Assembly (NCBI RefSeq): GCF_029867415.1
Contig: NC_081182.1
Span: 16,924,497-16,988,496, forward strand
Length of the DNA stretch: 64,000 nucleotides
DNA from: Vicia villosa
Lineage: Eukaryota; Streptophyta; Magnoliopsida; Fabales; Fabaceae
Direction of reading: 5' to 3'
Shown here: piece after piece, positions 1 to 12,189 of the stretch
How positions within the stretch are numbered: the first letter of the stretch is position 1
How the letters are laid out: every line of letters starts with the position of its first letter
Notes under the pieces: model-generated
Databases searched by the model: none
Seen by the model: only the letters and a program-made list of their open reading frames with translations
Told to the model about the DNA's origin: nothing
Made by a program: the position numbers and the translations under genes

Positions 1-113
1 CTAGCCTACTATCACAAGAACTATCATACTATCACAAGTACTATAAGTACAAATTCATAAACAAGAACATGTTGTAAAATTGTACTAAAAAAAAGGTTAC
101 AAACGCATGTTAC

Positions 114-545
114 CTGATCGTAGTTAAGTTTCTCATCAGAATCTTCCATGGCAGCAATAGTCCCAACTGGCTCCCCTCGAAAATGCACCAAGGAACGCCT
201 CAAAGCATCCCAAGCTTCAGGCATTATTGAATGAGAGTCCAATACCAGTGATCTTGGAGTGTTAAGACCTGATTTTGGCATAGGGGAATCAAGATGATCT
301 CCTAACCGAGAAAAGGTATCAATTTTTGTGGCCAGTAGCCGAGGAGAAAGGCCTATTGATAGTTCACTCATTGATCTTTCGTCGCATGATCTTTGTCTCT
401 CAATGTTCAAAGTCCTTGGCTTATCTAATAGTACTTTAGAAAAATCAAATTCCTCAATTTCTGCCACAGGACATAGAGTGTCTAGATTTTTCAAATTTCC
501 ATTACTATTGTGATGAGACGAATCTACCGAAGTAGGAGAAGACAT
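114..545 (-). CDS. Alkaline/neutral invertase (GH100), first coding exon, partial gene
   Basis: Cytosolic-type alkaline/neutral invertases hydrolyse sucrose to glucose and fructose. The exon encodes 144 residues. Its N-terminal segment matches the family pattern: a variable leader, an acidic [14 protein letters not shown] stretch (about 31-44), the block [16 protein letters not shown] (48-63), then [21 protein letters not shown] (109-129) and LNYDQ at 140-144, which in this family directly precedes the catalytic core (VFVRDFVPS in known members). The ATG at 545 fits better than the upstream in-frame GTG at 566, because homologues begin shortly before the acidic block. The exon ends after a complete codon at 114, followed on the minus strand by GTAACA, a good splice donor. 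The catalytic domain lies beyond the window's left edge. Family assignment is confident; the particular paralogue is not. Confidence 0.9.
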
Positions 546-1800
546 CTTCCAGCAAAATCTTAGCACTTGCAGTAGTAGTGCTCAAAATCCTACACACAAT
601 GTATCTTAAAGTTAATCACATAGAAGTAAAATTAACATAAATGTAAAACAAGCCAATGAACTGCTTAACTCATAGTTTAGTAACGCTTAGCATTGTACTG
701 TAAACTTAAAATTAAACTCAGATATTTCTCATTACCCATACATCATTCTTTAAGGCTTTGTTTGGATTAACTTATTCGAACTTATCTCTTAACTTTTGCG
801 AAACTATTTGCGAGAACTTATGAAAACTTCGTATGATATTTGAAAATTGTTTTCAACTTATTTTATTTTCATAAATTCTTCAAAATAGTTAATAAACTAT
901 GAAGCACGGACACGGAAAACCGACATTAACATGTCAACATCAGTACTAATTTAAAAAAATAATAAATTAAATATAATCAATAATCACAAGTGCCAGTATC
1001 GGCGTTTTGAACACTCACACTGACACAGTTTTTTCAGAGGTGTCGGTTCTAATAGCTTATGGCAAGCGTATAATTTGTAAAAAATAATTTTATTTTATCG
1101 TAACTTTACTATGAAAAAGCTTATACATAAGCACTTATCATGATAAGCTGCAAATAAGTTGTTTATCAAAGCAAGGCCTAAATCGTAAACTCTAATTGAC
1201 GTGGAGTTGTTCAAACATTCATTCATACAGGTTCCGAAAATGATTATGAAGACGTAACAAGCGCCAACAATGCAATTCAAGATTCGTACCTCAAATAACA
1301 AAAAAATTATCGTGAAATTGAATTCAAAGTAACGAAGAAACTTAGATTCTGTATCACATTCATTCTATCTCCGTAACAGAAAGCTAAATCTTGGAAGAAA
1401 ATCTAAACGGAAAAGAGAGAGAAAAAATGAATCGGTAGTAGTAATAGTAATGAAAGTGAAGATTAAGAGCATTGTGAAAATGTGAATCGGAAATTGGCAT
1501 GATTTGAAGATTGTAGATTGAAAAAACTAACCGAAAGAAGAAAGCATGAGAATGAGCGAATCAGAGGACGGTGTGTACGTACGTGATGATGATGATGAGA
1601 ATGGAGGGTGAAATGAAATCATGAATCGTGTATATTATAATTATAAAATGCAATAATGCATGAACTAGTTGATTAATTAATTGATAAAATAAATAAAGTA
1701 AGGTTTCAGTGACTCACAAAGAAGAAGAAGGTGGCTAGAGAGAAGCACGTGAAGGACCTCTGTTTTTCCTCGTGAATTGTGATTGTGATTGATATCTAAT
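546..1800 (-). promoter_or_regulatory. 5' leader and promoter region of the invertase gene, with probable leader intron
   Basis: No ORF of note. On the minus strand TGTGTGTAG followed by GATTTTGAGC gives a candidate acceptor at about 590, and CTTTCG/GTTAGT gives a donor at about 1531, so a leader intron of roughly 940 bp is likely. The purine/pyrimidine-rich stretch 1531-1800 looks like first-exon leader and core promoter. Splice sites are inferred from consensus only; transcript data would settle them. Confidence 0.45.
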
Positions 1801-2039
1801 ACTCCATGAAAGTGTGCCCTTTTTTGTTTTATTCTATTCAACTCAATCATTCATTTTATTTTAACACTCCTCTATTTTAAAATTTTTTAAATGTATTACA
1901 GTAGTTTAAAGAAACTTAAAATAAAAGTCAAATATTTCAAATAAACAATGACTTTAATTGATATAAAAATAGTTTAAAGAAACTTAAAATATAAGTGAAA
2001 TATTTCAAATAAACAATGACTTTATTGATTTGCAATTAT

Positions 2040-2201
2040 AATGTAAATTATTTAAGAAAAAATAGATATGGACTTATCGTTAATCAATCACTATTATGTA
2101 TTTTGCTGTATCATATTTTAAAATTTTAAATTATTAATATGACATGACCAATAATTTTTTTATTGGTTGACAGTGTAAAATTATTTTATACTATCAGTGC
2201 A
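2040..2201. repeat. Partial MITE related to the one at 2249
   Basis: The stretch ATTAATATGACATGACC followed by TTGGTTGACAGTGTAAAA and a terminal CTATCAGTGCA parallels the right half of the neighbouring MITE. Only the right terminus is clear; the left end has decayed. Confidence 0.4.
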
Positions 2202-2248
2202 TAACTATTAACTTCATTATTTAAATATATTATTGAGAAATAGGAATA

Positions 2249-2403
2249 TGCACTGACAGTGTAAAATATTTTTACACTGTCAACCAATCACAACCTTGTA
2301 TCCAATTAAAACACAATTTTAATTTAAAAAAATTAATATGACATGGCAAGTGTAATGATTTTGATTGGATGTATGTGTAAAGTTTGTTTACAGTGTCAGT
2401 GCA
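2249..2403. mobile_element. MITE with 17-bp terminal inverted repeats
   Basis: It begins TGCACTGACAGTGTAAA and ends TTTACAGTGTCAGTGCA, an inverted repeat with one mismatch over 17 bp. Length is about 155 bp, AT-rich and non-coding. TA lies next to both ends, consistent with a TA target duplication (Tc1/mariner or PIF-like), though the superfamily is not proven. Confidence 0.7.
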
Positions 2404-2540
2404 CTACCTTTAAACTCTATATTATTTTAAGGAAAGTTAATCAATATTTTAAATAATGAGAGAGTGTAATTAACTAATGTATATTAATTTAAATTCTAAA
2501 ATAATTTTAAAAAATAAATTAATTGATATACTCTATTACA

Positions 2541-3254
<714 letters not shown>

Positions 3255-3262
3255 GTCGTGGA

Positions 3263-3905
3263 TAGGGGTGGGAATAGGCTGGGCCGAGCTAGGCTTTGCC
3301 AAGCCTGAGCCTGGTCTGCTAAAAAATTCAAAGCCTGACCTGTAGCCTATCATAGGCTTATTTTATTGGCCTGAGTCTGGCCTTTTAAAAGGCATGATTG
3401 GCCTGTTAGCCTACTTAAAAGCCTATTTCATTTGAACATTTATAAATAAGTCATTCAACTCAACTTTATATAGACTAACAAATTAAAAGATCAATGAGAT
3501 TAAATTTTTGTTTGCATTGACTTATTTGAGTTTACCTAGTAGTATAAATTTTGTGATACTATTTGTTTGAAAAAACTTATGGAAGTAACTAATGACATTG
3601 TTCATAAGATTTTTTTTCATCCTATTTTCATAATTTCTTTAAGATAACTAATATTTATTTTTATATTTTAATTTAAAATACAAAATACAATATAATATTA
3701 ATAAAATTATTCAAATTTATTTAAATAGGTCGGCCTCATAGGTTTAAAAGGCTTTTTATATGGCCTGTGGCCTAGCCTTTTTAGCTAAATAGGCTTATAA
3801 AAAAGCCTAGGCCTTTTCTATTTATATAAAAAGTCTGGTCTGGCCTTGGCCTATGTAGGCTGAGCCGTAGGCCCCTGTTAGTCGGCCTGACCTATTCCCA
3901 CCCTA
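3263..3905. mobile_element. hAT-like non-autonomous transposon with 8-bp target duplication
   Basis: The ends are imperfect inverted repeats: TAGGGTGGGAATAGG-type sequence, left TAGGGGTGGGAATAGG and right CCTATTCCCACCCTA. The flanking octamers GTCGTGGA (3255-3262) and GCCGTGGA (3906-3913) differ at one base, and 8 bp is typical for hAT insertions. The arms are rich in AGGCCT-like words (GGCCTG, AAGCCT), while the centre is AT-rich without coding capacity. About 643 bp. Confidence 0.82.
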
Positions 3906-3913
3906 GCCGTGGA

Positions 3914-4546
3914 TATCTCTATAGATAAAATGGTCACGAGTATGCGATGCTTTATTGAATATCTAAGAGTAAAATTAATAGATATTTAAATATCTATTCA
4001 TTCACGATTAAGAATACAAACTTAATGGGACCCATATCATAGTTATTCATTAATAATTGTCAAATTTATTTAACTATTATTTTATTTAATTTAAAATTAT
4101 ATATTTTTTCTATTACTAATATTATATTAAATACAAATAATTTAATAGAAATGTATTATCGGTGTAAAGAAATTTTACATCGTTATTTAATGAGAACAGG
4201 TTGATTTTTCAAAAAATATTTGACTTTTAATTTAATTTTTTTTAAAGTAATACATTTGAATGATTATGATATATTGATGGTGTAAATTTTTTTACAATGC
4301 ATAACAATTAAACTCAAATATAAAATTATTATTATTATTAATATTAATTTGTTGAATCGGTTGGAATTATATCCAAAATTTGAAGAATTTCGAATCAATT
4401 TTAATGAATAGAAATCAATTCTTTCGATTAATTTTGTTTTTTGTTCTTCACTATTCAGTCGAGAGAATCAACCACACCTTGGTTGCAAGATGATTCCGCT
4501 GCACAATGATTATGAGAGAAGAAAAAAAATGATATGGGGAAGAAAA
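3914..4546. other. AT-rich intergenic DNA with possible MITE remnant
   Basis: No coding potential. Around 4155-4180 and 4275-4300 there are GGTGTAAA-type words in a spacing that resembles a degraded MITE, but the ends cannot be defined. Confidence 0.4.
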
Positions 4547-4555
4547 AAAATGAAA

Positions 4556-5546
4556 GGCTTAAATGTAATTTTGACCCCCAAATTTATCAATTGTTTGTTT
4601 TTGGTCTTCCAATTTTAAATTGTTTGATTTTGGTCCTCCAAGCTTTCTAATTGCTTTTGACCCTCCAAATTTTAATTGTTTGATTTTGACCATTCAAGTT
4701 TGTCCCCTTTTGTATTTGATAGTCCTCTGATAACATGTAGATTAAACTTTTTTTAAAAAACTTTTTTTCTTCTTTATTTTTATTTTCTTATATACAATTC
4801 TTTTTTTTCTCTTTTTAACATTTAAGCTTTGAATGTATTATCTTCAAAATCTTAAATATTTCATTCAACATATGTGTAATGGAAAGTTATTTTGATAACA
4901 AAAAAATAGTACACTAGCTAATTAAAATAACAAACTCTTTGACCAATAACTCCCTTATATTTAAGCATAAAGTCCTAAAGTCTAAAAATCCTATTAGTCT
5001 TATAGAATTTCAATCTTTTTATAAGGGATATTGTAAGCTTGTCCCTATATTCTAAAATAACTTTGTTAAAAGGTTCACACATATTATTGACTAAAGAGTC
5101 TGATATTTTAATTAACTATTTTAATTAGGTAGTGTTCTATCATCTGTGTTTTCAAAATAATTTGTCATAAAGTATATGTTGAATGAAATAGTTAGATTTT
5201 CAAAATATTTTGTTCAAAGTTTAACTATTAAATAGAGAAGAAAAATAAAATTGTAGAGAAGGAAAAAAAAAGTAAAAATAGAGAAAATGTAAAAAAAAAA
5301 GAAAAAAAAGAAAAGAAAAAGAAGTTTGGTCTATATGTCACTAAGAGACTATCAAATGTAAAAGATGACAAACTTGAGAAGCCCAAATCAAGCAATTGGC
5401 AAAATTCAGGGACCAAAATCAGCAATTGAAACTTGGAGGGCCAGAATCAAGCAATTGAAAAATTGGATGACCAAATTAAGCAATTGAAACTTAGGGATCC
5501 AAATTCAAGTAATTGGAAAACTTTGGATCAAAAATGCATTTAAGGC
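4556..5546. mobile_element. Foldback/Mutator-like non-autonomous element with long inverted arms
   Basis: The left end GGCTTAAATGTAATTTTGA and the reverse complement of the right end GCCTTAAATGCATTTTTGA match closely. The similarity continues inward through repeated (C)AATTG...TTGGTC-type words and further inner blocks, giving arms of several hundred bases. Flanking 9-mers AAAATGAAA (4547-4555) and AAAAAGAAA (5547-5555) differ at one base; 9 bp is typical of Mutator-like insertion, but the flank is A-rich, so this is moderate evidence. No transposase. Confidence 0.65.
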
Positions 5547-5555
5547 AAAAAGAAA

Positions 5556-5814
5556 TTAAGGTTTGAGAGAAAAGGTGAAGAAGAAGAATATTTCTACAGA
5601 GAGTCTCTCTGCCTTCAAACTAAAGTTTATTCAATCTTTTCTCTATGCCACTGTGTTACACAATGATTAGGTATCAACCTATTTATAGGCTAAGATTGCT
5701 TGTTCATTAAGCATTCTCCGACTAACTAAAATAAGTAAGACAATACTAAGTCAAAATTCTATCGAGGCTACCTTCTTCGACATTTCGACAACTTACAATT
5801 TTCGACACTCAACA
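5556..5814 (-). mobile_element. Probable 3' LTR remnant of the decayed copia element
   Basis: Lies immediately downstream (minus sense) of the pol relic. It starts TGTTGAGTGTCG at 5814 and contains CTATTTATAGGC, a possible promoter core, near 5680. The other end and any matching 5' LTR are not resolvable. Confidence 0.35.
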
Positions 5815-5889
5815 TAGTTTCGACACAAGGAATTACATTCTCAACTCACCACATAATTCATTGTGTCTAAATTATCTACATTCATCATT

Positions 5890-8765
5890 GTTCTTAGTCT
5901 TTTTGAACACTTTGACCTGCACACCATTTGTCATGATGTCTACAATCTATTTCTCGGTTCTGTAGTGTACCAATTTTAACTCCCCTTTTACTACTTGCTC
6001 TCAAAGATAATGGAATCTCATATCGACGTGTTTGCTTCTTCCATGTGCTAGCATATTCTTCGCTAGATTTATAGCAGACATGCTGTCGATCCTCATGGTA
6101 ATTGCTCCATAATCCTTCCTTGTAATCTCTTCGACCAAATGCACCATCCATGTTACTTGACATGAACAAAGAGAAGCAACTATATACTCTACTTCACACG
6201 ATGATAATGCTACTATTGGTTCTTTTCTTGAGTTTCAAGCAAATAGTGCACCACCTAACATAAACACATAACCTACTGTGGATTATCCTCAGCATCACTA
6301 CACCAACTTGAGTCAGTGTAACCCATTTTCTTGCATTCTTTTCCTTCATCAGCTGCTGGAAATAAAATGCCATAGTCAAGAGTTTCTTTGAGATACCTTA
6401 GTATCCTTTTTGTCGCTGCTAGATATGATACCTTTGGCATCTGCATGAATCTACTCACCATACCTACATTGTATGCTAGACCAGGCCTTGTGTGACAAAT
6501 GTATCTTAATAACCAAATAAGTCTTCTATATTGTGTTAGATCGACATCTTCTTCTTCTGAGTATTTCGACAATTGCAGTCTTAGTTCAACATGTTTCGAA
6601 GTTGCATTGCAATCTTCAATCTCAAATCTTTTGAGTATTTCACTTGTGTATCATCTTTGATGCATCATCAACCCTCTACTATTGTTGTAGATTTAGATAC
6701 CAAGGAAGTATAAAGTGTTTCCTGGATCCGACATTTCAAATTCCTTGGTAAGATCCCCTTTGAAGTCTTCGATCTCTTCCTTGCAGCTACCTGTTATTAA
6801 CAAGTCATCAAAATAGAGACACAAAATAAGAAATTCACTCTTGCTTCTTCTTACATATACTCCATGCTCAGTTGTACACTTCTCAAATTCCTTCTCCCTT
6901 AGGAAATTATCCATCTTCTTATTCCAAGCTCTTGGAGCTTGTTTAAATCCATATAGGACTTTATGCAGCCTGTATACCTTGCTTTCTTGACCTTGTTTCA
7001 CAAACTCAACTGGTTGTGAAATATAAACTTCTTCATCTAAGGGGCCATTCAGGAATGCACATTTCACATTCATCTAACTTATATGCTAGTTTTTCATGTT
7101 TGTTAGACCAACAACCAATCTGATTATTTGGATTCTAACAACAGGTGCAAAAACTTTTTCGAAGTCGATTCCTTCTTTCTAAAGAAATCCTTTCGCCACA
7201 TTGTGTCAAGTTAGTTCTTCTTTGAGATTGAACTTCACCTTGTATACCCACTTCACATCGATTTCCTTTTTGCCTTGAGGTAATTCGATAAGTGACCAAG
7301 TGTTGTTTACTTCGATGGACTATAATTCTTCATTCAAAGCTTTCACCCACTTTGAATTCTTCAATGCCTTAGCTGCATTGATTGGTTTGATGTAACGCCC
7401 CAGACTGCTTTTGGGATGATCGACTGACCCCACAAACCAACACGGGTCTTTTCAGCATGCTTTGACCTCACTCGCACACTTTCCGGGAAACTTCCCAGAA
7501 GGTCACCCATCCCAATACTACTCCAAGTCAAGCACGCTTAACTGTGGAGTTCTTATGGAATGAGCTACCGAAAAGAAGATGCATCTTGTTGGTATAGGTA
7601 GTACCCATCAATCCTTATAAGCCTTCCTTCAACCATACAGTCCCATACCTGCACGGCTTTAGGATCCTCTCATTCCGATGTGGCGACCACCCTAGCCCCA
7701 ATTGGCCCCAGGTGTTCCATGCAGTGCAACCACCACGCGCCTTCTTCGGCCTCGGGTGTTACATTTGACATATGCATAGAAAACATAATATACAAACTCC
7801 CTTCATAATCGAAATATCATCTGATGTAATCACATTCTTGCAACCTTGTAGGAACATATATTATTCTTTGAGGTTTGCTTGTGCCGACTTGACCTCTGAC
7901 TTCTTTTTATCAAATTTTTCTTTCGACTTCACTTGCTAGTTCTTCACATAAGATTCTTACTGAACCCTTCTTTACATTTTCAGTGCAATCATATTTCTTA
8001 AGCTCATCTATGATCATGTCCCTGTTGATCACTACTTGCTTGTTCACTGGGTCGAGCAACTTGTATCCACCAGTCGAATGATATTTTATTAGAATCATTT
8101 GAATCTACTTGTCATCTAGTTTTCTTCTGAACTGAACAGGCACATGTCTATATGGTATATATCCAAATACTTTCAGATGACTTAATCTAGGATTGACACC
8201 AGACTTACATTCTTCTAGCGTGATTCCTTCTAGCTTCTTCATTGGACATATGTTCAAAATGTATGCTGCAGTTGACACAACTTCTCCCTAAGATTCTTTA
8301 GGTAAGTGCTTGCCTTTCAACATACTTCTTACCATGTTCATGATGATCCTGCTCTTTTTTTCTATAGTTTGTTGTGAAGTTGTAGGGTGACACCACCTCA
8401 TGCACAATCTCTTCTTTTTCACAATGTATTGAAGTTTTTCAACACATATTCTCCACCACCATCAGTCCTCAGAACCTTGAGCTTTCGACCGTAGATTTAA
8501 ACTTGGAAAACACCTTAATCACTTCACTTTTCTTCTTGATCAAGTAAGCCACAACTTTCGACTAAAATCATCTGAGTGTGACAAAGTATATGTTACCTCC
8601 AATCGAATCCACCTGGATATGTCCACACACATCACAATATATGCTTTCAAGAATTCTCTTTGACTTGTTTCCTGCATCCTTGTTGAAGTTGTTCTTATGT
8701 TGTTTTGTCTGCATATTCCTCACACACTTCATTTAGAATGTCAATTTCTAATAACCCTGAAACCA
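5890..8765 (-). pseudogene. Ty1/copia pol relic (integrase, reverse transcriptase, RNase H)
   Basis: On the minus strand, pieces of a copia polyprotein follow in normal order but in several frames. An integrase start (GLLEIDILNEVCEE) lies near 8760-8700, and an LKVLRTDGGGEY-like core (one frame break) near 8480. Post-integrase YHSTGGYKLLDPV is at 8098-7910. Reverse transcriptase with [25 protein letters not shown] sequence and the motif LYFDDLL (F for the usual V) is at 7073-6693. RNase H has GYTDSSW near 6330, LSSCEVEYI near 6190 and GRSKHVDMRFHYL near 6040. Many stops and frameshifts; gag and protease are missing, so the element is 5'-truncated at about 8765. It is interrupted by the Cassandra LTR at 7391-7763. 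Confidence 0.85.
7391..7763 (-). mobile_element. Cassandra-type TRIM solo LTR carrying 5S rRNA-derived sequence
   Basis: Read on the minus strand the 373-bp insert begins TGTAACACCC and ends GGGGCGTTACA. It is flanked by a perfect 5-bp target duplication TTTGA (7386-7390 and 7764-7768). About 7490-7570 is clearly 5S rRNA-derived, with AGTTAAGCGTGCTTG (A-box region) and GGATGGGTGACC (C-box region) conserved. Short LTRs with an embedded 5S segment are the hallmark of Cassandra elements. With one LTR and intact duplications it is a solo LTR left by LTR-LTR recombination. It sits inside the copia relic and is younger than it. Confidence 0.92.
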
Positions 8766-9300
8766 TATTCGAAATTGGTTTTATGAAAAATAATTATCTT
8801 TGCGCTTTTGAAATCCAGTAGGTTTTATGCCAAAATCCTACGTTTGGAGGCTCAAACCTTGTAGATTGAAGCTTACCGTTTTATTGTTTTCGTTGAATAT
8901 TTTGTTTTTGAGTTTGGGGTATCTTTTATAAGTTAGAAGGATAGAGTGTTTGAGTGATATACAGAAAAGTCTGAGATTTAAGAGAGTTTTTTTTTTTTTT
9001 TTGTAATTATACAAAGAATTGGAAGATTGTTTAAGTAAAAGTATGAGGATGATATCCGTGAGAAGTGTGAATCGAAATTCATAAATAGTATTAAAAAACA
9101 CTGAATTGAAAGAGTTCAAATAAGACTCTTTTGGGTTTAATCATCATAGTTCCGATGTTGAAAATATTGTTTTTTTCCCTTAATATAGCTGAGTGTGATG
9201 GCGTAAAAGAAAAAGTTGAGAGAGCACTATGTTTATGTAAGATGGATATTAATCATGGCCTCCTCTTAATTAGTTCCACAAAATTTCATAAGGGCATGCT
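8766..9300. other. Non-coding stretch between copia relic and small membrane-peptide gene
   Basis: No convincing gene. A T-rich run is near 8990, and short ORFs show no recognisable motif. Confidence 0.5.
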
Positions 9301-9322
9301 TTTTATTTCCTTGCCACTATAC

Positions 9323-9330
9323 TATATAAT
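9323..9330 (+). promoter_or_regulatory. Candidate TATA box
   Basis: TATATAAT lies 57 bp before the ATG at 9387, followed by a short pyrimidine-rich leader (CTCACAACTCACAAG). The spacing suits a small plant gene with a leader of about 25-30 bases. Inference from sequence only. Confidence 0.3.
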
Positions 9331-9386
9331 TACTCCAGATTCCTCACAACTCACAAGTCCTTCAATTCAAACCCCTAGCTAGCATA

Positions 9387-9572
9387 ATGGGATACCATTG
9401 TTATAAACACAAATACAAGACAAATCATGGCACTTGTTCTGATCATACTTCAAATGTTGTTGTGATATTGGCCGTTGCATTGATGTTTGTGAGATTAATT
9501 TTTGTGTTTGTTTTGTTTGTCTTCGTAGTGACTACGTACAATAAAAAACAAGGACTCGTGTTAAATATATAG
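9387..9572 (+). CDS. Candidate small single-pass membrane peptide, 61 aa
   Basis: The frame starts at a true ATG in the context AATGG and encodes 61 residues. The first 22 or so are polar and rich in His, Cys, Lys and Tyr (GYHCYKHKYKTNH). Residues about 23-49 form one continuous hydrophobic segment (VVVILAVALMF onward), and the tail YNKKQG is basic. That is the layout of a short membrane-anchored peptide. A TATA-like box and short leader precede it. I do not recognise the family, and an ORF this small can arise by chance in AT-rich DNA, so this is a candidate only. Confidence 0.35.
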   Translation: MGYHCYKHKYKTNHGTCSDHTSNVVVILAVALMFVRLIFVFVLFVFVVTTYNKKQGLVLNI

Positions 9573-10261
9573 TACTCGAAGTCGAAATAATTGTGTTGCT
9601 TCCCATCATCAATTCAGTAAGGACTATAAACATACGAATCATGTCCCACTTCAGCAATAATGGATTCAAGCAGTACCACTCATATCAAAAAGTAAGATAT
9701 GGAGTTATCAGAAACAAGATTTGGAGTGATTCGAGTGTACATAAATGATGACTTCATATAGTGTTCGTTTGGTTTCTTCTGTTTTTATTTAAATAAAATA
9801 TACTTAAAAATTGAAAAAGAAGACAGATGTTATTAGTATTTTATTGAAATGAAAGTAGAAAACACTTACAAGTATGAATAAGTTTGATCGAGTTAAACTT
9901 TGTTAAGTTTAAGACAATTTAATTTACCACCTCAGAGTTAATTCTAGTACCCCAAATTGAAAGAAAATATCATAATAATCTTATTTAAAGATTCCATCAT
10001 TTTCAAAATTTGCAAATTTCAAATTTTCCAAGCAATACCAAAAATTTCAAGTAAGGAACATATCAGAAAAGTGGGAGTTGCCAGAAGATTTTCCTGAAAA
10101 TTTCAAAATTTTCGAGAGAATTTACTAGAAATTTTAAAATTTTTGGGGTTTTTTTCTTCCCAACCACATATCAGAAATTTCAAATTTTCGGCAGTAGATT
10201 TTTTTTTTTGAAAATTTTCAAAAAATTTGAAATTTCGGGTACAGTCTTCTTACTCTAATTT
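9573..10261. other. Non-coding region with AAATTTC-rich repeats
   Basis: From about 9990 to 10250 words such as AAATTTCAAAATTTTC recur. Similar words in opposite sense occur at 14690-14850, beyond the MAIN-like pseudogene and MULE-like fragment. The two blocks may be the worn arms of one large element. Confidence 0.4.
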
Positions 10262-10289
10262 TTGTTTTTTTTCTTTCATTTTTCAACGA

Positions 10290-12188
10290 GGACTAGGGGG
10301 AAAGACAACACCATTGCCGGCAGGATCACTAATAGAGCGGCAACCGGGGTTAAGGTTGCCAAGGAAAAGTCTTTCCAACTACGGGCTGGACGAGTTGCTC
10401 CGACCGATTCGCACCAGAAACAGATGGTTGAGCAGGCGCATGTCCAGTTCTGCGCACCCCGACGCCGAGCAGCTAGCGTTTCTGTGGAGGTACTTACTGC
10501 TATTGAGGTATCTACTGCTATGGAGGTACCTGCTACTGTAGAGGTACCTACTATTGCGGAGGTTCCTATTGTTGATGAGGTACCATTTGCTGAGGAGGTT
10601 CTTGTTACTGAGGTTGCTGATGAGAAGGTTGTTGAGGTTGCTGATGAGGAGGTTCCAGTGTCGGCTAAGCAAGTTCCTGTTGCTGATGAGGTGGCTCTCA
10701 TACCTCATGTTGACAATGATGATACTCCTACTGATACAGACGCTACAACTCGTGCTTCTACAGAGGCTTCTGTTCACACTAGGGGAGCATTCCCGGGAGG
10801 ATCGAATGACCGATTAGTGCTCACGAAGTATGCTAACCATGTCGCTTACAGATTATGCCAGGGAGAGGTATATATGTTATATTTTGTAATTACAAATTAT
10901 TTATTACTGTTTTGTGATGTGTTGAAAGTTTACTAATAAATTTAAGTTTGTTTGTTATAGGATTGTCTGTCGGTGAAGGTGACATCCCACAACTCAAAGA
11001 TGAAAAACTTTCCACTCAGTCCGATGCTTGAGTAGGCTATGCTTATTGTTTCTGATTTTAGTCTCCTGGAGTTTACTGATTGCTCACTGACCATGTTTGA
11101 CGCTCCACTTTTGTTGAGCGGTGGCACAATGAGACATCTTCCTTTCATCTTCCGTTTGGGGAGATGGCTATCACTTTGGATGATGTCTCCTCCTTATTTC
11201 ATCTCCCTATCGTCGATAGATTCTTTACTGATCCTGTCATTAACCATACGACATCATTGCTACAAGTTGTAGAAGATTTGCAAGTCACTAAGAAGGTTGT
11301 GCTAGAAGAGTTTGAATTTAATAGGGGAGCCTACCTTCAGATGTCTTGATTTTGGAATAGGTACCACGAGCTAGTGGAGGCACATATGGATGAGGTTGCC
11401 GCAAGGGCATAAATGCTACATTTAGCGGTATTTACTCTCTCTGCAGATAAGTCTTATGTTTAGATTGATGCTCGATACTTGTGGTTGTTCAGTATTCAAT
11501 AGAGTAGCAACTAGTTATTTGAGTCTATTCCAAGTATACGAGCATTTCTTAATTGTTCTTATTAATTGTTGTTTGTGATATTAATTAATTTGTATTTCTC
11601 TGGTGTTGGATATATGGGCATTTCCCTAGCATATGTTATAGGAGGGTGCATCATGCCCCACCAGAAGCACCACAGACGAGGAGATGGAAGGCTAGACAAG
11701 CGCATTCAGGTGGTGTTCCAGAGTACAAGAGGAGGATTAATGTTTAGGGCATCCCACGACCAGTTTCAGATGCTCTAGTTAGGGGTATTAACAAATGGTT
11801 TTAGAGTAACATTACCAGCTCTGCTCGTGCCATTAAAGCTATTAAAGTAAGGGTCCAACACCCCGCGCAGTGTGAGGATTGTTACCTAGAGTGGTATCTC
11901 ACTATATCACACCCCCGCATCATACGACCTACTATCGGACCTTCTGATGCTAGGGTTCCTTCTGATGCTAGGGTTCCTTCAGATGCTAGGGTTTCTGAGG
12001 CTAAGGTACATGCTGACGACATGCCGTCGCCACCACCTCCACCAGGCACAGATGACCAAGAGTGCCTAGAGATGATCGCCGTTATAATGGATAGCCTCAT
12101 GGATTTGGTAAACCCAATAGGTGAGGTTTATACTGGATCATCTCGAGCAACACACATAACATATGGGGGGACCTATTTAGTTATATGA
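10290..12188 (+). pseudogene. Plant mobile domain (MAIN/MAIL-like) pseudogene
   Basis: The translated pieces match the layout of plant mobile domain proteins of the MAIN-LIKE type. There is a low-complexity acidic leader with repeated EVP/EVST units (10484-10690), then FPGG...NHVAYRLCQGE (about 10790-10867) and DCLSVKVTSHNSKM from 10961. Next come the hallmark SSFHLPFGEMAITLDDVSSLFHLPI (about 11130-11210) and the downstream block CEDCYLEWYLTISHPR (11874-11920). An intron with GT...AG ends (10868-10960) is still present, so this is not a processed copy. Stops (for example after PMLE at about 11035 and after AYLQM near 11347) and frame changes break it. These domains occur both in host genes acting in silencing and development and in MULE or gypsy transposons. 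The setting here suggests the transposon kind. Confidence 0.75.
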
Positions 12189-12189
12189 T

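Noticed and set aside
7490..7570. 5S rRNA gene
   Set aside because: Only an internal part of 5S is present, with substitutions, embedded in a 373-bp LTR with its own target duplication.
10276..10777. Minus-strand frames opposite the plant mobile domain relic
   Set aside because: Low-complexity mirror images of the EVP repeats on the plus strand.
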